The notes under the pieces: model-generated | Databases searched by the model: none | What the model was told of the DNA's origin: nothing | Seen by the model: the letters and a program-made list of their open reading frames with translations, nothing else | Shown here: piece by piece, positions 17,753 through 27,475 of the stretch | How the letters are laid out: every line of letters begins with the position of its first letter | Numbering within the stretch: position 1 is the first letter of the stretch | Assembly: GCF_000273375.1 (NCBI RefSeq) | Contig: NZ_CM001557.1 | Coordinates: 265,469-300,464, forward strand | Source of the DNA: Bartonella birtlesii IBS 325 | GTDB lineage: Bacteria > Pseudomonadota > Alphaproteobacteria > Rhizobiales > Rhizobiaceae | DNA length: 34,996 nucleotides | Direction: 5' to 3' | Translations under genes and position numbers: made by a program

Positions 17753-19204
17753 TTATCTTTTCACCTCAATATTAAAAAAAGGTTCCACAATATTCACAAA
17801 AGCAGCATCTTCGCGTAAAAAAATCCACTCAAAAGGCGCCATAATACGTTTCACGATAATATCTTGTTGAAAAACAGCCTGATCCGTCAATTCTGGAATA
17901 TCATATCCTTTCTCATTTGAGATCATTAATAAAGATTGTAAAGAAGGAAAATGAAGAGGATCACAATCGAAAGAGCTGTTTTTTAAGAGAGATTTTAGCT
18001 GCTGTAAACCCGCTGCTCCAACCTTTATGGCATTGGCACCGCAGTTGGTAATTTGATAGCGCCCATCCCATAAAAAGGTTGTTTTTGGCTCAACAATTGC
18101 CTCTTTCATATTTCGAGATTCGCGCCAAAGAGCGATTCCACTATTGTTATATTCAATAACAGATCCCGCATAAGTAAAACGCTGCTTTTTTGATGTATAA
18201 CAAGAGAATTTTTGCATAAGCGTGATTAATTTTTTCCCAGAGAGCAAATAAAAACCCCCTCCCATCAACACAGCAAAAAGCCCAACAACGAAGGAAAAAC
18301 CTGGATGTTTTTGCAAGAATGGTGCAGGTTTTGCAATAAAACAACGTCCATATTCAACCATGATATCCAGAGCCAAAATCAAATCGGCAATCATTTGTGC
18401 CTGTTGCCGACGCTTCAATGTCGCTTTATTTATCTTTCGAGCAACATCAGCAAAATTTTTGAGAGGAAGGAATGATTGACGCACACGCACACGTTCAAAA
18501 TTGCAATTTTCATTGCTTGGATCATCAATCCACCTCTTCCCTCTAAAACGCAAATAAGCACGCAATGTTTGACGATTGACTAAAAGCAGAGGGCGAATTA
18601 AACGTATTTTTCGACGCAACACCGCCTCACGCGCCATACAAGATAATCCACGCACAGACATAAACCCATGTTTTTTTTTGGCAATAACACTGTTATCTTG
18701 CGTACTATTTTCTCCAGCTTCTGTAAAATAAGCCCCATCATACCCACCCACAAAAGCTTCGCCCTGCAAATTCTTACCTTTCTGGAGACGCCAGGAGCGC
18801 ATCTGATAAGTCTCCACCTGATCATTGAGTGTATGCCCTGTCATAATAAGCGTTGCACCTTGCTTTTGCGCTTCTTTGAACAAAAGATCATAACGTGCAA
18901 TACGAGCACTTGAAGCGATATGTGTCTTTGGTTTTTTTCCCTCCCACCGCACGGTGACATGTTTAATGCGATGAGCACGACAAATTTCCGCAACGATTAA
19001 AGCTTCACGAGCGGATTCTTCACGCAATTGATGGTCAACGGTAACAGCAATAATTTCCGGAGAAATAGAGAGAGTTTTTAAATGGTCTTTGACTAAAAAC
19101 AGCAAAGCCAGAGAATCACTCCCCCCAGAGACTGCAAGAATCAATTTTTGACACTGGATAAAATCCGATGTCTTAAAAAGATTTCCTGCTAGTCTAATGC
19201 GCAC
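17753..19204 (-). CDS. tilS: tRNA(Ile)-lysidine synthase
   Basis: Modifies C34 of the CAU-anticodon tRNA-Ile to lysidine, using ATP and lysine, so that it reads AUA. The PP-loop SGGSDS (26-31) is followed by the N-type ATPase domain features (TVDHQLREES, TGHTLNDQVET, RPLL..RQTLRAYL, WIDDPSNEN). The C-terminal half (about 300-483) is poorly conserved. An insert near residues 140-180 contains a 9-A run that is in frame. The start is GTG at 19204, overlapping the end of the cpoB gene by 11 bases. Confidence 0.92.
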   Translation of the reverse strand: MRIRLAGNLFKTSDFIQCQKLILAVSGGSDSLALLFLVKDHLKTLSISPEIIAVTVDHQLREESAREALIVAEICRAHRIKHVTVRWEGKKPKTHIASSARIARYDLLFKEAQKQGATLIMTGHTLNDQVETYQMRSWRLQKGKNLQGEAFVGGYDGAYFTEAGENSTQDNSVIAKKKHGFMSVRGLSCMAREAVLRRKIRLIRPLLLVNRQTLRAYLRFRGKRWIDDPSNENCNFERVRVRQSFLPLKNFADVARKINKATLKRRQQAQMIADLILALDIMVEYGRCFIAKPAPFLQKHPGFSFVVGLFAVLMGGGFYLLSGKKLITLMQKFSCYTSKKQRFTYAGSVIEYNNSGIALWRESRNMKEAIVEPKTTFLWDGRYQITNCGANAIKVGAAGLQQLKSLLKNSSFDCDPLHFPSLQSLLMISNEKGYDIPELTDQAVFQQDIIVKRIMAPFEWIFLREDAAFVNIVEPFFNIEVKR

Positions 19205-20420
19205 CGTGAACGACCCCGCCCCTTTTTAGAGATTTACAAAAAACGGACTCTAAGTTTTTAGAATGTTTTGCTTTTTTTGTAAAAAGCGCACAAGCCTCTT
19301 TATTTTGCTCAAGAGCAACCATACTCCTTGCCAATTTTAGCAAAATTTCAGAGGTGTAGGCTTTCTTTTTGTCTGCATACCATACGTTAAGATAAACCTG
19401 TGCCGCTTCATGATAGCGTTTTTGCCCCAATAAAGCTTCTGCCAACCAAAACAAAGCATCCTCACTCAAAGGATCTGTTTTATAATGCTGCTGAAAAGCA
19501 CAAAAGGCTTTTTCAGCTTCAACATAATTGGCAGCAAGGAAAAAATCATAGCCTTTTTTGTATAATGCTTTAGAAGAAACCAGGGAAGCATCATTATCCT
19601 GCTGCGGTTTAACACCATCGCTTGTCCTATGCGCTTTCTCTAAAAGATTCTGGGCTTCCTGCAAATGATCTTCATGGCCACGACTTTCCGCCTTAGTGTC
19701 ATTTTCCTCGCGCCCGATTGCCTTATGCTCATCCATTTGTTCTTTTACAATCGGCAAACTTTCATCTCTAACAGCATTCTCGAAAGCACAAGAGTAAACA
19801 GAAGAGTCTTTTTTATCAAAAAGCTGATGGAACTGTTTTTGGACAGTTTTCAAATTATTATGTTCAAGTACCGTTCGTATATTATGCAAGAGTTTATCCA
19901 AATCATAATCTTTAAATAAAACCTTTTGATTTTCTAAAATAGACTCTCGACTTTGAAGCGCCCCCTGAACAGAAAGAGTCGTATCAGCCGCTTTTTCTGC
20001 AGCATCACCAACAGCCTTTTTCACCGCATCACCAGCCTTATTCACCGCATCACCAGCCTTATCCGCAGCATCACCAACAGCCTTTTTCACCGCATCACCA
20101 GCCTTATCCGCAGCATCACCAGCAGCCTTTTTCACCGCATCAGCCTTATCCGCAGCATCACCAGCAGCCTTTTTCACCGCATCACCAGCCTTATCCGCAG
20201 CATCCCCAGCAGCCTTTTTCACCGCATCAGCCTTATCCGCAGCATCACCAGTAGCCTTTTTCACCGCATCAGCCGCTTTTTCTGCCGCACGAGAATTCGT
20301 ATCGTCTTTAGTATATTGGGCAAACCAGCGCGCTGCGCTTTGAACAGATGAAGCAGAACAAGCTAAGAAAACGGCCATATAAAAGGCAGTTTTCCAATTT
20401 TTTTTATGACAGATCGACAT
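19194..20420 (-). CDS. cpoB: Tol-Pal system protein CpoB/YbgF with long helical repeat domain
   Basis: A periplasmic TPR protein that coordinates septal peptidoglycan synthesis with Tol-Pal constriction. Signal peptide (about 1-29, cut near VQSA-A). Residues about 45-147 are a repetitive Ala/Lys/Asp helix (units like AVKKAAGDAADKAGD), resembling LEA or apolipoprotein repeats. They replace or extend the usual trimerising coiled coil. TPR repeats fill about 283-395 (KALYKKGYDFFLAANYVEAE, then ALFWLAEALLGQKRYHEA), as in CpoB. It lies between pal and tilS. At 408 residues it is longer than the usual ~260-330 because of the repeats. Confidence 0.88.
   Translation of the reverse strand: MSICHKKNWKTAFYMAVFLACSASSVQSAARWFAQYTKDDTNSRAAEKAADAVKKATGDAADKADAVKKAAGDAADKAGDAVKKAAGDAADKADAVKKAAGDAADKAGDAVKKAVGDAADKAGDAVNKAGDAVKKAVGDAAEKAADTTLSVQGALQSRESILENQKVLFKDYDLDKLLHNIRTVLEHNNLKTVQKQFHQLFDKKDSSVYSCAFENAVRDESLPIVKEQMDEHKAIGREENDTKAESRGHEDHLQEAQNLLEKAHRTSDGVKPQQDNDASLVSSKALYKKGYDFFLAANYVEAEKAFCAFQQHYKTDPLSEDALFWLAEALLGQKRYHEAAQVYLNVWYADKKKAYTSEILLKLARSMVALEQNKEACALFTKKAKHSKNLESVFCKSLKRGGVVHGAH
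19980..20288. repeat. in-frame coding repeats of cpoB
   Basis: Units of 42-45 bases (coding AVKKAAGDAADKAGD-like motifs) repeat about seven times with small changes. Expansion or contraction would keep the frame, so the length probably varies between strains. Confidence 0.85.
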
Positions 20421-20457
20421 ATATTCCTCCCCTTAAGAGTTTTAATTACCGTTCATA

Positions 20458-20961
20458 TTATTTAAGTGTTGTAACAGCACGCCGATTTTGGTTCCAACAA
20501 GAAATATCATCACATACTGCCACAGGTCTTTCTTTCCCGTAAGAAATCGTTTGAATGCGTTGTGTAGACACACCAAGAGAAACCAAATAATCACGAACAG
20601 CAACAGCACGACGCTGTCCCAGTGCTAAATTATATTCACGCGTTCCACGCTCATCAGCATGTCCTTCAATCATAATAGAATAGGAAGGATAACGAAGCAA
20701 CCATTCTGCTTGACGCATAAGAACAGCTTCAGCATCAGAATCAATGGAAGAAGAATCAAGGCTAAAGAACACGCGATCCCCAACATTCACAGTAAATTCT
20801 TGTCCTGAACCTGGTGCCCCCTGGTTGAATCCAGCATTTAAATGAGCATCATTCATAGCATTGAATGCACCACCCTGCCTTTTGCCACAACCAACCAAAG
20901 ACAATGAAAACAACAAGATCATCACTAAAGGATGAAGGATAATTTTGGAGACAGAGCGCAT
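20458..20961 (-). CDS. pal: peptidoglycan-associated lipoprotein Pal
   Basis: An outer-membrane lipoprotein that binds peptidoglycan and TolB/TolA. Signal with lipobox LVGC (Cys25). The OmpA-like domain covers about 60-167 with FFSLDSSSID, then the peptidoglycan-binding segment EGHADERGTREYNLALGQRR, and ends NQNRRAVTTLK. 167 residues, normal length. CpoB follows 37 bases downstream. It is separated from tolB by trcR and yebC, so the tol-pal cluster is split by an insert of about 2.5 kb. Confidence 0.97.
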   Translation of the reverse strand: MRSVSKIILHPLVMILLFSLSLVGCGKRQGGAFNAMNDAHLNAGFNQGAPGSGQEFTVNVGDRVFFSLDSSSIDSDAEAVLMRQAEWLLRYPSYSIMIEGHADERGTREYNLALGQRRAVAVRDYLVSLGVSTQRIQTISYGKERPVAVCDDISCWNQNRRAVTTLK

Positions 20962-21128
20962 ATATTAATTCTCCTTGAACGAGTAAACAGAATAATTGAA
21001 AAGATAGATTCTTTTAAAAGCGCTTCAAGAATAATTGGAAATTCCTAACGAAGAAAAAATTTTTCTGAAATTTTTATAATTATCTTTTTTATATTTACTC
21101 TTCATTTAAATCTTGACTGTTTTTTCAT

Positions 21129-21158
21129 GCATAGCTTCTCAGCACATAGAAGCTATGC
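21129..21158. other. strong hairpin after trcR
   Basis: A perfect 11-bp stem GCATAGCTTCT with AGAAGCTATGC around an 8-nt loop, 8 bases beyond the trcR stop. On the minus strand it is followed by A-rich sequence, not a U-tract, so it may be a 3'-stabilising or pause structure rather than a classical terminator. Confidence 0.6.
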
Positions 21159-21166
21159 TTTTAGCA

Positions 21167-21871
21167 TCAAGCATCTTTTTCTGAATCATCATCCTGGCGG
21201 CTTTTTTGTAGTGCATTGAGTTTTGCAAAAACTTTATCGGCATCAAAACTCTTATTATGATCATTTTCCAACGGCTCTTCATGAAGATCAATATTTTCTG
21301 TTACAGATGCAGGAAGCAGAGATCTATCACCCTCAACGAGAGCAGGACGATTTTTTGCCGCACGCTGGAGTTCAAAATCCAAATCAATTTGTGAACACAA
21401 TCCCAACCCTACGGGATCGAAAGGCACCAAATTTGCGCTATTCCAATGGGTTCTCAGCCGAATTTGTTCAATGGTTGCTTTTGTTGTCCCAATCAACCGT
21501 GCAATCTGTGCATCTTTCAACTCAGGATGATTGGTCACCAACCATAAGATACCATTTGGACGATCTTGACGTCGAGAAAGCGGGATATAGCGTGCACCTT
21601 TACGTTTTTTTTCAGGGATGCGCACTCTTGATTCAGAAATTTTCAAACGCGCATTCTGATCAGCTTCCACCCGAGCGATTTCACTACGTGTCAATTGTCC
21701 AGAATTAATAGGATTGAGACCTTTAATACCATGAGCAGCTTCACCATCAGCAATAGCTTTCACTTCCAACACATGCAATTTGCAAAATTCTGCAATCTGA
21801 TCAAAAGAAAGCGCAGTATTATCAACCAGCCAAACAGCTGTAGCCTTGGGCATCAAAAGTTGCGTTGCCAT
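21167..21871 (-). CDS. trcR: cell-cycle transcriptional regulator TrcR (DUF1013)
   Basis: A DUF1013-family protein, restricted to Alphaproteobacteria and linked to cell-cycle transcription. The opening MATQLLMPKATAVWLVDNT and the following helix-rich part (LSFDQIAEFCKLH) are typical. A second helix-turn-helix-like region reads HPELKDAQIARLIGTTKATI. The acidic C-terminus (about 200-234) is low complexity. 234 residues, normal for the family. It lies between pal and the divergent yebC. The precise DNA target is unknown here. Confidence 0.85.
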   Translation of the reverse strand: MATQLLMPKATAVWLVDNTALSFDQIAEFCKLHVLEVKAIADGEAAHGIKGLNPINSGQLTRSEIARVEADQNARLKISESRVRIPEKKRKGARYIPLSRRQDRPNGILWLVTNHPELKDAQIARLIGTTKATIEQIRLRTHWNSANLVPFDPVGLGLCSQIDLDFELQRAAKNRPALVEGDRSLLPASVTENIDLHEEPLENDHNKSFDADKVFAKLNALQKSRQDDDSEKDA

Positions 21872-22249
21872 CTTTATTTATCCTCTCACTTCGCCTCTCT
21901 TATGTATTATTTGAGGCAGGTTATTGCCCACTCTGGAGCACTGAAGCCTTTATTCATTCTTAATATATCAGTTTTTTTCACCCACTGTTCAATTAAAGCG
22001 AGGTATGGAATAAACCATTTTTGCTATGAAATTATATTCTTATAGCCTGTTTTTTATGAGACGACAAGACATCTCTCTTTTAATGATCTTCAATAGGGTG
22101 TCTTTACCTTTAAGGTGAATTTTCTTATAAAGGGTTTATTTGATCACTTCATCTTGATATTTTGGCGCATTTATTCTGGTGAAATACGTCTCATCATCTA
22201 AAATGAAAGACACTGTAACCGGGAAAAAACTTAAACTGGAAGGAAAATT
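21872..22249. other. divergent promoter region trcR / yebC
   Basis: 378 bases without a gene. It should hold both promoters. GGAAGGA just before yebC is its ribosome binding site. No operator is recognised. Confidence 0.5.
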
Positions 22250-22996
22250 ATGGCAGGTCATTCACAATTTAAAAATATTATGCACCGTAAAGGACGTCAA
22301 GATGCAGTGCGTTCGAAAATATTTTCTAAACTTGCACGTGAAATTACCGTTGCAGCCAAACAAGGAACTCCTGATCCAGCCATGAATCCACGCTTAAGGC
22401 TTGCTGTTCAAAATGCCAAGGCACAGTCGATGCCAAAAGATAATATTGAACGCGCCATTAAAAAAGCTTCAGGAGCCGATGTCGAAAATTATGATGAAGT
22501 CCGCTATGAAGGCTATGGACCAGGGGGGGTTGCTGTCATTGTTGAGGCTTTAACAGATAACCGCAACCGCACCGCTTCAAATGTGCGCGCTGCCTTTACC
22601 AAATCAGGTGGAGCACTCGGAGAAACAGGCTCGGTCAGCTTTATGTTTAATCGCATTGGTGAAATCATCTATAAACTGGAAGCAGGAACAGCAGATCACA
22701 TCATGGATGCCGCCATAGAAGCAGGTGCCGATGATGTGCAATCAGAAGAAACCGGACACCACATTACCTGCGCCTTTGAAGATATTGGCGAAGTTTCTAA
22801 AATTCTTGAAGCCAAACTTGGCGAAGCCGAATCCATCAAAACGATTTGGAAAGCTTCCACCCTTGCACCGGTAGATGAAGAAAAAGCTTTATCCGTTTTA
22901 CGGCTTATTTCCACATTAGAAGAAGATGATGACGTGCAAAATGTCTATGCCAATTTCGATGTTAGCGATGAGATTTTAGCAAAATTATCGAGTTAA
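22250..22996 (+). CDS. yebC: YebC/PmpR-family protein
   Basis: A conserved protein that acts as a transcriptional regulator in some bacteria, and YebC-family members have been implicated in translation of difficult motifs. The family opening [19 protein letters not shown], the [10 protein letters not shown] segment, [14 protein letters not shown] and the [13 protein letters not shown] segment are all present. 248 residues, full length. GGAAGGA lies 6 nt upstream. The gene often neighbours ruvC; here it lies about 7 kb from the ruv genes, on the opposite strand. Confidence 0.95.
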   Translation: MAGHSQFKNIMHRKGRQDAVRSKIFSKLAREITVAAKQGTPDPAMNPRLRLAVQNAKAQSMPKDNIERAIKKASGADVENYDEVRYEGYGPGGVAVIVEALTDNRNRTASNVRAAFTKSGGALGETGSVSFMFNRIGEIIYKLEAGTADHIMDAAIEAGADDVQSEETGHHITCAFEDIGEVSKILEAKLGEAESIKTIWKASTLAPVDEEKALSVLRLISTLEEDDDVQNVYANFDVSDEILAKLSS

Positions 22997-23466
22997 CCCT
23001 TTAAGCAACCATCATTGCGCGCGCTTGCTTTTGACCACGCCTTTAACCATGCCTTTAATCATGCCTTTAACCATGAAAGTAGCGCGCAACTAGCACCATC
23101 ACTGCACCACCAACTCTTCCCCCCCAAAAAAGACAAAGCTCCACACAATTAAAGTGGGGCAAAGTGAAGTATTTCATACAGATTTTAAAATATTTTTTGC
23201 AAAAAGCATAAAAACGCTCTCAAGAATTTTTTCATAAGATGCGCAAATTTCTGGATCAGCCTCTTTAACCACGAGAGACAATTTCTTCAAGAAATCTCAC
23301 CAGTGGCAAAACCATAACAGAGGCGAAATTTCATCACAATTTCCGCTTAGTGACTGTAAGGAATAAAAATCACCCCTCTTGAAATCATAGAGATAATTTT
23401 TATGCATAAGAACAGCTGCCTTTCCCCATTATTTTTGTGCTTGATCTCATAATTTTTCCCATATTT
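22997..23466. other. intergenic region between convergent yebC and tolB
   Basis: No gene. A 12-bp tandem repeat CCTTTAAYCATG occurs three times at 23040-23075. No convincing terminator is seen. Confidence 0.55.
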
Positions 23467-24792
23467 TTATTGCATATTCAGCAATGGCGACCATGCGGGA
23501 TCAGAAGCATCATTGGGAGTTAGCAATTGGCGTTCATTGCGTCCTGTAATATCGATTGTATAAAGTTTTGGACCCATACCTGGATTTTTGCGAAAAAACA
23601 TCAAAACACGTCCATTCGGCGCCCAAGTTGGTCCTTCATTATGAAAACCCGTAGTTAAAATGCGTTCTCCTTGTCCATCAGGACGCATCACACCGATAGA
23701 GAATTGTCCCTCTGATTGCTTTGTAAAGGCGATATAATCTCCCCGTGGAGACCAAATGGGTGTAGAATAGCTTCCCTCATTCGAAGAAATACGCCGGATA
23801 TTATTACCATCCGCATCCATTGTGTAGATTTGTGGCCTCCCACTACGGTCTGATGAAAAGACGATTTGTGTCCCATCAGGCGAATAAGAAGCGGATGTAT
23901 CAATAGCAGAAGTTGTTGTAAGCCTCGTCATTGTACGGGTTCGTAAATCCATAGTATAAAGATTTGCACTCCCATCATTTTGCAACAAACTCATGATCAC
24001 TTTTTGTCCATCAGAAGAAAAACGCGGAGCAATGGTCATATTCTCAAAGGTTCCGATCAACTCCCTTTGCCCCATTTCAATTTGTTGCAAATAAACATGA
24101 GGTATTTGATTATCCTCATAAGCCATATAGGTAATTTCTTGCCGTTTGGGTGAAAAACGAGGAGTGAGAATCAATTCACTGCCATCAGACATATAAATCA
24201 AATTTGCTCCATCTTGATCCATAATCGCTAAACGTTTAACACGTGCATTTTGGGGACCAGTTTCATCTATAAAAACAATCCGTGTATCAAAATAACCACT
24301 TTCTCCTGTCATTTCGCTATAAATTTCATCGGCGATCATATGCGCAACCCGTCTCCAACGTTCTGTAGCGGTATAAAAACGCCGCCCTTTGAGTTGACGC
24401 TGTCCAAAAACATCCCATAAACGAAAATCGACTCTCAAGCGCCCATCGGTTTCTCTTATCACTTGCCCGGTCACCAAACCTTGTGCTTTTATTTTTTGCC
24501 AACGAGCAAAAGACGGATGCCGATTGGGATTGGAGACTTTTTCAAAAAAGCTTGCCTTATCAAGCGGTAAAAAAAGCCCTGACCTTTCAAGATCAGCGGT
24601 AATGACGGCTGCTATTTTTAAACCTATCGAATCATTAGAAATAAAATCGGTAATTGCAATGGGAATTGGATTAAAGTCAGCACGAGAAATCGTGCCTTTC
24701 AGTTGTGCATGAACCGATGAAAAACTCGAAAGCCACAAACCGCAAGTGACAATAAACCAAGAAAAAAATTTATGTCTCGTCATAGTCATCAT
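23467..24792 (-). CDS. tolB: Tol-Pal system protein TolB
   Basis: A periplasmic beta-propeller that relays between Pal and TolA. Signal peptide (1-29, cut near SVHA-Q). An N-terminal alpha/beta domain (to about 165) precedes the propeller blades with repeating motifs: [48 protein letters not shown] and [10 protein letters not shown]. 441 residues, normal length. AAAGGA lies about 8 nt upstream of the chosen ATG. It directly follows tolA. Confidence 0.96.
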   Translation of the reverse strand: MMTMTRHKFFSWFIVTCGLWLSSFSSVHAQLKGTISRADFNPIPIAITDFISNDSIGLKIAAVITADLERSGLFLPLDKASFFEKVSNPNRHPSFARWQKIKAQGLVTGQVIRETDGRLRVDFRLWDVFGQRQLKGRRFYTATERWRRVAHMIADEIYSEMTGESGYFDTRIVFIDETGPQNARVKRLAIMDQDGANLIYMSDGSELILTPRFSPKRQEITYMAYEDNQIPHVYLQQIEMGQRELIGTFENMTIAPRFSSDGQKVIMSLLQNDGSANLYTMDLRTRTMTRLTTTSAIDTSASYSPDGTQIVFSSDRSGRPQIYTMDADGNNIRRISSNEGSYSTPIWSPRGDYIAFTKQSEGQFSIGVMRPDGQGERILTTGFHNEGPTWAPNGRVLMFFRKNPGMGPKLYTIDITGRNERQLLTPNDASDPAWSPLLNMQ

Positions 24793-24846
24793 GGTATGTA
24801 TCCTTTATATATTTTGAGGGTCGTGGAGAAAAAATATATTTTTATC

Positions 24847-25305
24847 TCATCGTGTTATTTCTTGAAGGGGATCAACATTAAAATCAAAGCCCTGGCCCCA
24901 CAAATCATATTGATCGCGCGGCAAATCTGCATAAGGTTGGCATGAAAAAACAGCTGCATACACCTGCCTCATCATAATAGTTTGTTGGCTCTTAGCACCG
25001 CTTAAAGGTTCAATGACCGGCTCTCCCATAACCATTCCTTCACGATTGAGAGTAAACCGCAACCGCACAACCGGACGGTTTTTCAAATCACCACCAAGTG
25101 CTACAAGTTTAAGCTTCTGTTGAATACACCCCCCAACTATAGTGACCAATGTTTGTGCCATTTTTGTGATATCATCAATATTTTTTCTTGCCCCCAAAGC
25201 TTCCGGTGTATTGGAACGTTTTGCACCCCCACCTTGTGTATGTGCACGATTCAAGAGATCATTTTCCTCTATAGCCAAAATATCTTCAATGGTCTTATTA
25301 TTCAT
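24847..25305 (-). CDS. tolA: TolA C-terminal domain, separate reading frame
   Basis: This frame encodes the TolA domain III that contacts Pal, TolB and colicin/phage ligands: GGGAKRSNTPEALGA, then GGCIQQKLKL, VVRLRFTLNREGMVMGEP, VYAAVFSCQPYADLPRDQYD and WGQGFDFNVDP. It starts with ATG at 25305, overlapping the stop of the preceding ORF (ATGA), so translational coupling is possible. One extra A in the A7 run at 25313-25319 would fuse both frames into one normal TolA of about 425 residues. Alone, the domain would lack a membrane anchor and a signal peptide. Confidence 0.85.
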   Translation of the reverse strand: MNNKTIEDILAIEENDLLNRAHTQGGGAKRSNTPEALGARKNIDDITKMAQTLVTIVGGCIQQKLKLVALGGDLKNRPVVRLRFTLNREGMVMGEPVIEPLSGAKSQQTIMMRQVYAAVFSCQPYADLPRDQYDLWGQGFDFNVDPLQEITR

Positions 25306-26126
25306 CTGTTGATTTTTTTATTGCGTGCTTGCGCACTTTGCATTTTAGCATCTTTGGCAGATTTTGGCTTCAACTGTGGAAGAAGAGGTTTTTCTGGTAA
25401 GACAATTTGATGCTTCTGCGAATCTTTCATTTCTTGCTCTACAGGTGTTTTTTTGACCATCGGAGCCAATTTTTGTGGCGATATCACTTCTTCATTTTTG
25501 TCTATCTCCAAAGGCTGCTCCGTCACAGCCTCCACCTTCTGCTCTGGCCTTTCTGGAAGCATCTCCGTCACAGCCTCCACCTTCTGCTCTAACCTCTCTG
25601 GAAGCGCCTCCGCCACAGCCTCCACCTTCTGCTCTAACCTCTCTGGAAGCGCCTCCGCCACAGCCTCCACCTTCTGCTCTAACCTCTCTGGAAGCGCCTC
25701 TATTTTTGTTTCTTCTCGTTCTGCTTTAGTTAATTCTTCTAAAGGTTTTTCCGGTGTTTTTTCTTGTCCTAATAAAGAAGATGCTGTCTCAATGAATCGA
25801 GGTTTTTCTTTTTCTTTAAAAGGCATAAGACTGTCCATTTCTCCTTCTCCAACATGGCGTGCATCCTCTTTTTCCTGTGGTTGTATAGTGGGTTTAACTG
25901 CAGGAATTGCACGCAAAGGTGCATCTACAGCCCCCTGTTGAGAAGAAAGCTCTTGGCTCAAAGGAGCAAGAGTGATTGGAATTACTTCCAACTGTTGTGG
26001 TAAAGAGACGGGATTAATAAAGGAAATGGCCCCCCAAATAATAAAAATAACATGTATTCCAAGGGATAAAGCCAAGCCTCGTTTCATGCTATGATAAGAG
26101 TCTTTGTTCATCTCCATGCCTTGCAT
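25302..26126 (-). CDS. tolA: TolA N-terminal anchor and repeat domain, frame ends before domain III
   Basis: The TolA part with one membrane helix near the N-terminus (LALSLGIHVIFIIWGAISFI, about 18-38), which pairs with TolQR, and a long charged stretch that spans the periplasm. It contains a 15-residue unit (LPERLEQKVEAVAEA) repeated four times. It ends ARNKKINR just after an A7 run, where the frame is lost relative to domain III. The start may be 26126 or the ATG at 26111 (MNKDSYH), which has AAGG upstream. It lies between tolR and the domain III frame, in normal tol order. Confidence 0.87.
   Translation of the reverse strand: MQGMEMNKDSYHSMKRGLALSLGIHVIFIIWGAISFINPVSLPQQLEVIPITLAPLSQELSSQQGAVDAPLRAIPAVKPTIQPQEKEDARHVGEGEMDSLMPFKEKEKPRFIETASSLLGQEKTPEKPLEELTKAEREETKIEALPERLEQKVEAVAEALPERLEQKVEAVAEALPERLEQKVEAVTEMLPERPEQKVEAVTEQPLEIDKNEEVISPQKLAPMVKKTPVEQEMKDSQKHQIVLPEKPLLPQLKPKSAKDAKMQSAQARNKKINR
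25522..25701. repeat. 45-bp in-frame tandem repeat in tolA, four copies
   Basis: Four consecutive 45-base units; units 2-4 are almost identical and unit 1 differs at a few bases. The unit codes for 15 residues of domain II and would change periplasmic span length if copy number varies. Confidence 0.92.
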
Positions 26127-26179
26127 TTTTAATCACTCTCTCTTGTTTTGCATACAACATGTGATGGTTTATCATATTC

Positions 26180-26629
26180 TTATTGTGCAAGACTTGCTAA
26201 AGCAACTTGTGAAAAGCCTGCTTTTTGCAGTTCGGCAAGCAGCTTTAACACTTGTTGATATTCGAGTGTTTTAGCAGCACGCACAAAAATACGTTGTTTT
26301 TTTTGTACAGGATCTGTTTCGAATTGGCTTTTAAGCTGTGCAATCAAAGCTTCCGATGTATCGTAATAATCTTGATTAATAGCAAAACGCCCTTGTGCAT
26401 CAAGTGAAATGGTGAGGGGAGCCTTGTCCATTTGTACAGGTCCGGCTTGACTATGCGGCAAATCGAGGGGAACACCATTAACCAAAAGTGGTGCAGAAAC
26501 CATAAAAATAATGAGCAACACCAGCATAACATCCACAAAGGGCGTCACATTAATCTCACTCATCAACTGACCGCGCGAATGATGCCGTCGACGTGTTTTT
26601 TTTCCAGAAGAAACAACAGAAACGCCCAT
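26180..26629 (-). CDS. tolR: Tol-Pal system protein TolR
   Basis: Forms the proton channel with TolQ that energises TolA. A basic N-terminus (KKTRRRHHSRG) precedes [16 protein letters not shown] with the channel Asp33 and one membrane helix. A periplasmic domain follows (about 70-149, RIFVRAAKTLEYQQVLKLL). 149 residues, normal. It starts 11 bases after tolQ, in an operon with tolA and tolB. Confidence 0.96.
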   Translation of the reverse strand: MGVSVVSSGKKTRRRHHSRGQLMSEINVTPFVDVMLVLLIIFMVSAPLLVNGVPLDLPHSQAGPVQMDKAPLTISLDAQGRFAINQDYYDTSEALIAQLKSQFETDPVQKKQRIFVRAAKTLEYQQVLKLLAELQKAGFSQVALASLAQ

Positions 26630-26640
26630 AAATATTCCCC

Positions 26641-27354
26641 TTATGATGATAAATTGGCTGTACGTGTTTCATCAATACGTCGTGAAACAATTGTTGAAAA
26701 TTCATCGGCAAAATTTTCTATTTGTGTAATAATTCGTGCACTTTCATTGATCAATTTGTTATAGGCAATAACGGCAGGAATTGCTGCAAACAAACCGATA
26801 GCGGTTGCCAAAAGTGCTTCAGCAATACCCGGTGCAACAATCGCCAGCGAAGTATTTTGAGAAGCTGAAATAGAAAGAAACGAGCCCATAATCCCCACCA
26901 CTGTTCCAAAAAGACCAATAAAAGGCCCCGCAGATCCAAGGGTTGCAAGAAAGCCCAGCTTTGATTCTATTTTTGCGCTTTCGCGCCCTAATGTCAAATC
27001 CATAGCCTTATCGATTCTACTTTGCAAATTTGTTGATGTATGAATTCCCTTTTCAAGGGATTTTTTCCATTCCGCCATGGCTGCCATAAAAACGGCTGAG
27101 ATACTATTTATGCGCTGGCTTTTACATTCTGCATAAAGATCTTCCAGCGCCTTTCCAGACCAAAATGTGCGTTCAAATTTTTTTATTTCACGCCGTATTC
27201 TGCGATAGGTAAAGATTTTATCAAAAATAATTGCCCAGCTCCATACGGAAGCTAATAGCAACAAAATCATCACAATTTTAACGACGAAACCCGCTTGCAT
27301 AAACAAATGCAATATCCCAATCATCTCTGGATTCGTGAGCTCTACCTGCGGCAT
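26641..27354 (-). CDS. tolQ: Tol-Pal system protein TolQ
   Basis: MotA/TolQ/ExbB-family channel subunit. Three helices: about 22-44, then FLATLGSAGPFIGLFGTVVG and [19 protein letters not shown]. 237 residues, typical of TolQ and without the long loop insert seen in ExbB of this window. It follows ybgC by 121 bases and precedes tolR. Confidence 0.96.
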   Translation of the reverse strand: MPQVELTNPEMIGILHLFMQAGFVVKIVMILLLLASVWSWAIIFDKIFTYRRIRREIKKFERTFWSGKALEDLYAECKSQRINSISAVFMAAMAEWKKSLEKGIHTSTNLQSRIDKAMDLTLGRESAKIESKLGFLATLGSAGPFIGLFGTVVGIMGSFLSISASQNTSLAIVAPGIAEALLATAIGLFAAIPAVIAYNKLINESARIITQIENFADEFSTIVSRRIDETRTANLSS

Positions 27355-27475
27355 AGTTTTGTTCCTCTAAACAACAAGGTGTAATTTATTAAATGGAATA
27401 AAGCAGATTGTTTTATAGTTTCTAAATTTACAAAAATAATTTCACTTTTAATCAATTCTTTAACAGAGTACAATT

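Noticed and set aside
19953..20351. Plus-strand frame antisense to cpoB repeats (Ser/Arg/Ile-rich)
   Set aside because: A shadow of the GC-skewed repeat codons of cpoB; no ribosome binding site and low-complexity product.
21129..21158. Hairpin after trcR as a Rho-independent terminator
   Set aside because: The stem is strong, but on the minus strand no U-tract follows, so it is listed only as a hairpin.
23040..23075. CCTTTAAYCATG repeat as a regulatory array
   Set aside because: Only three copies, located between convergent genes where no promoter is expected; treated as a simple repeat.
25453..25941. Plus-strand Ser/Ala-rich frame antisense to tolA
   Set aside because: A shadow produced by the 45-bp tolA repeats.
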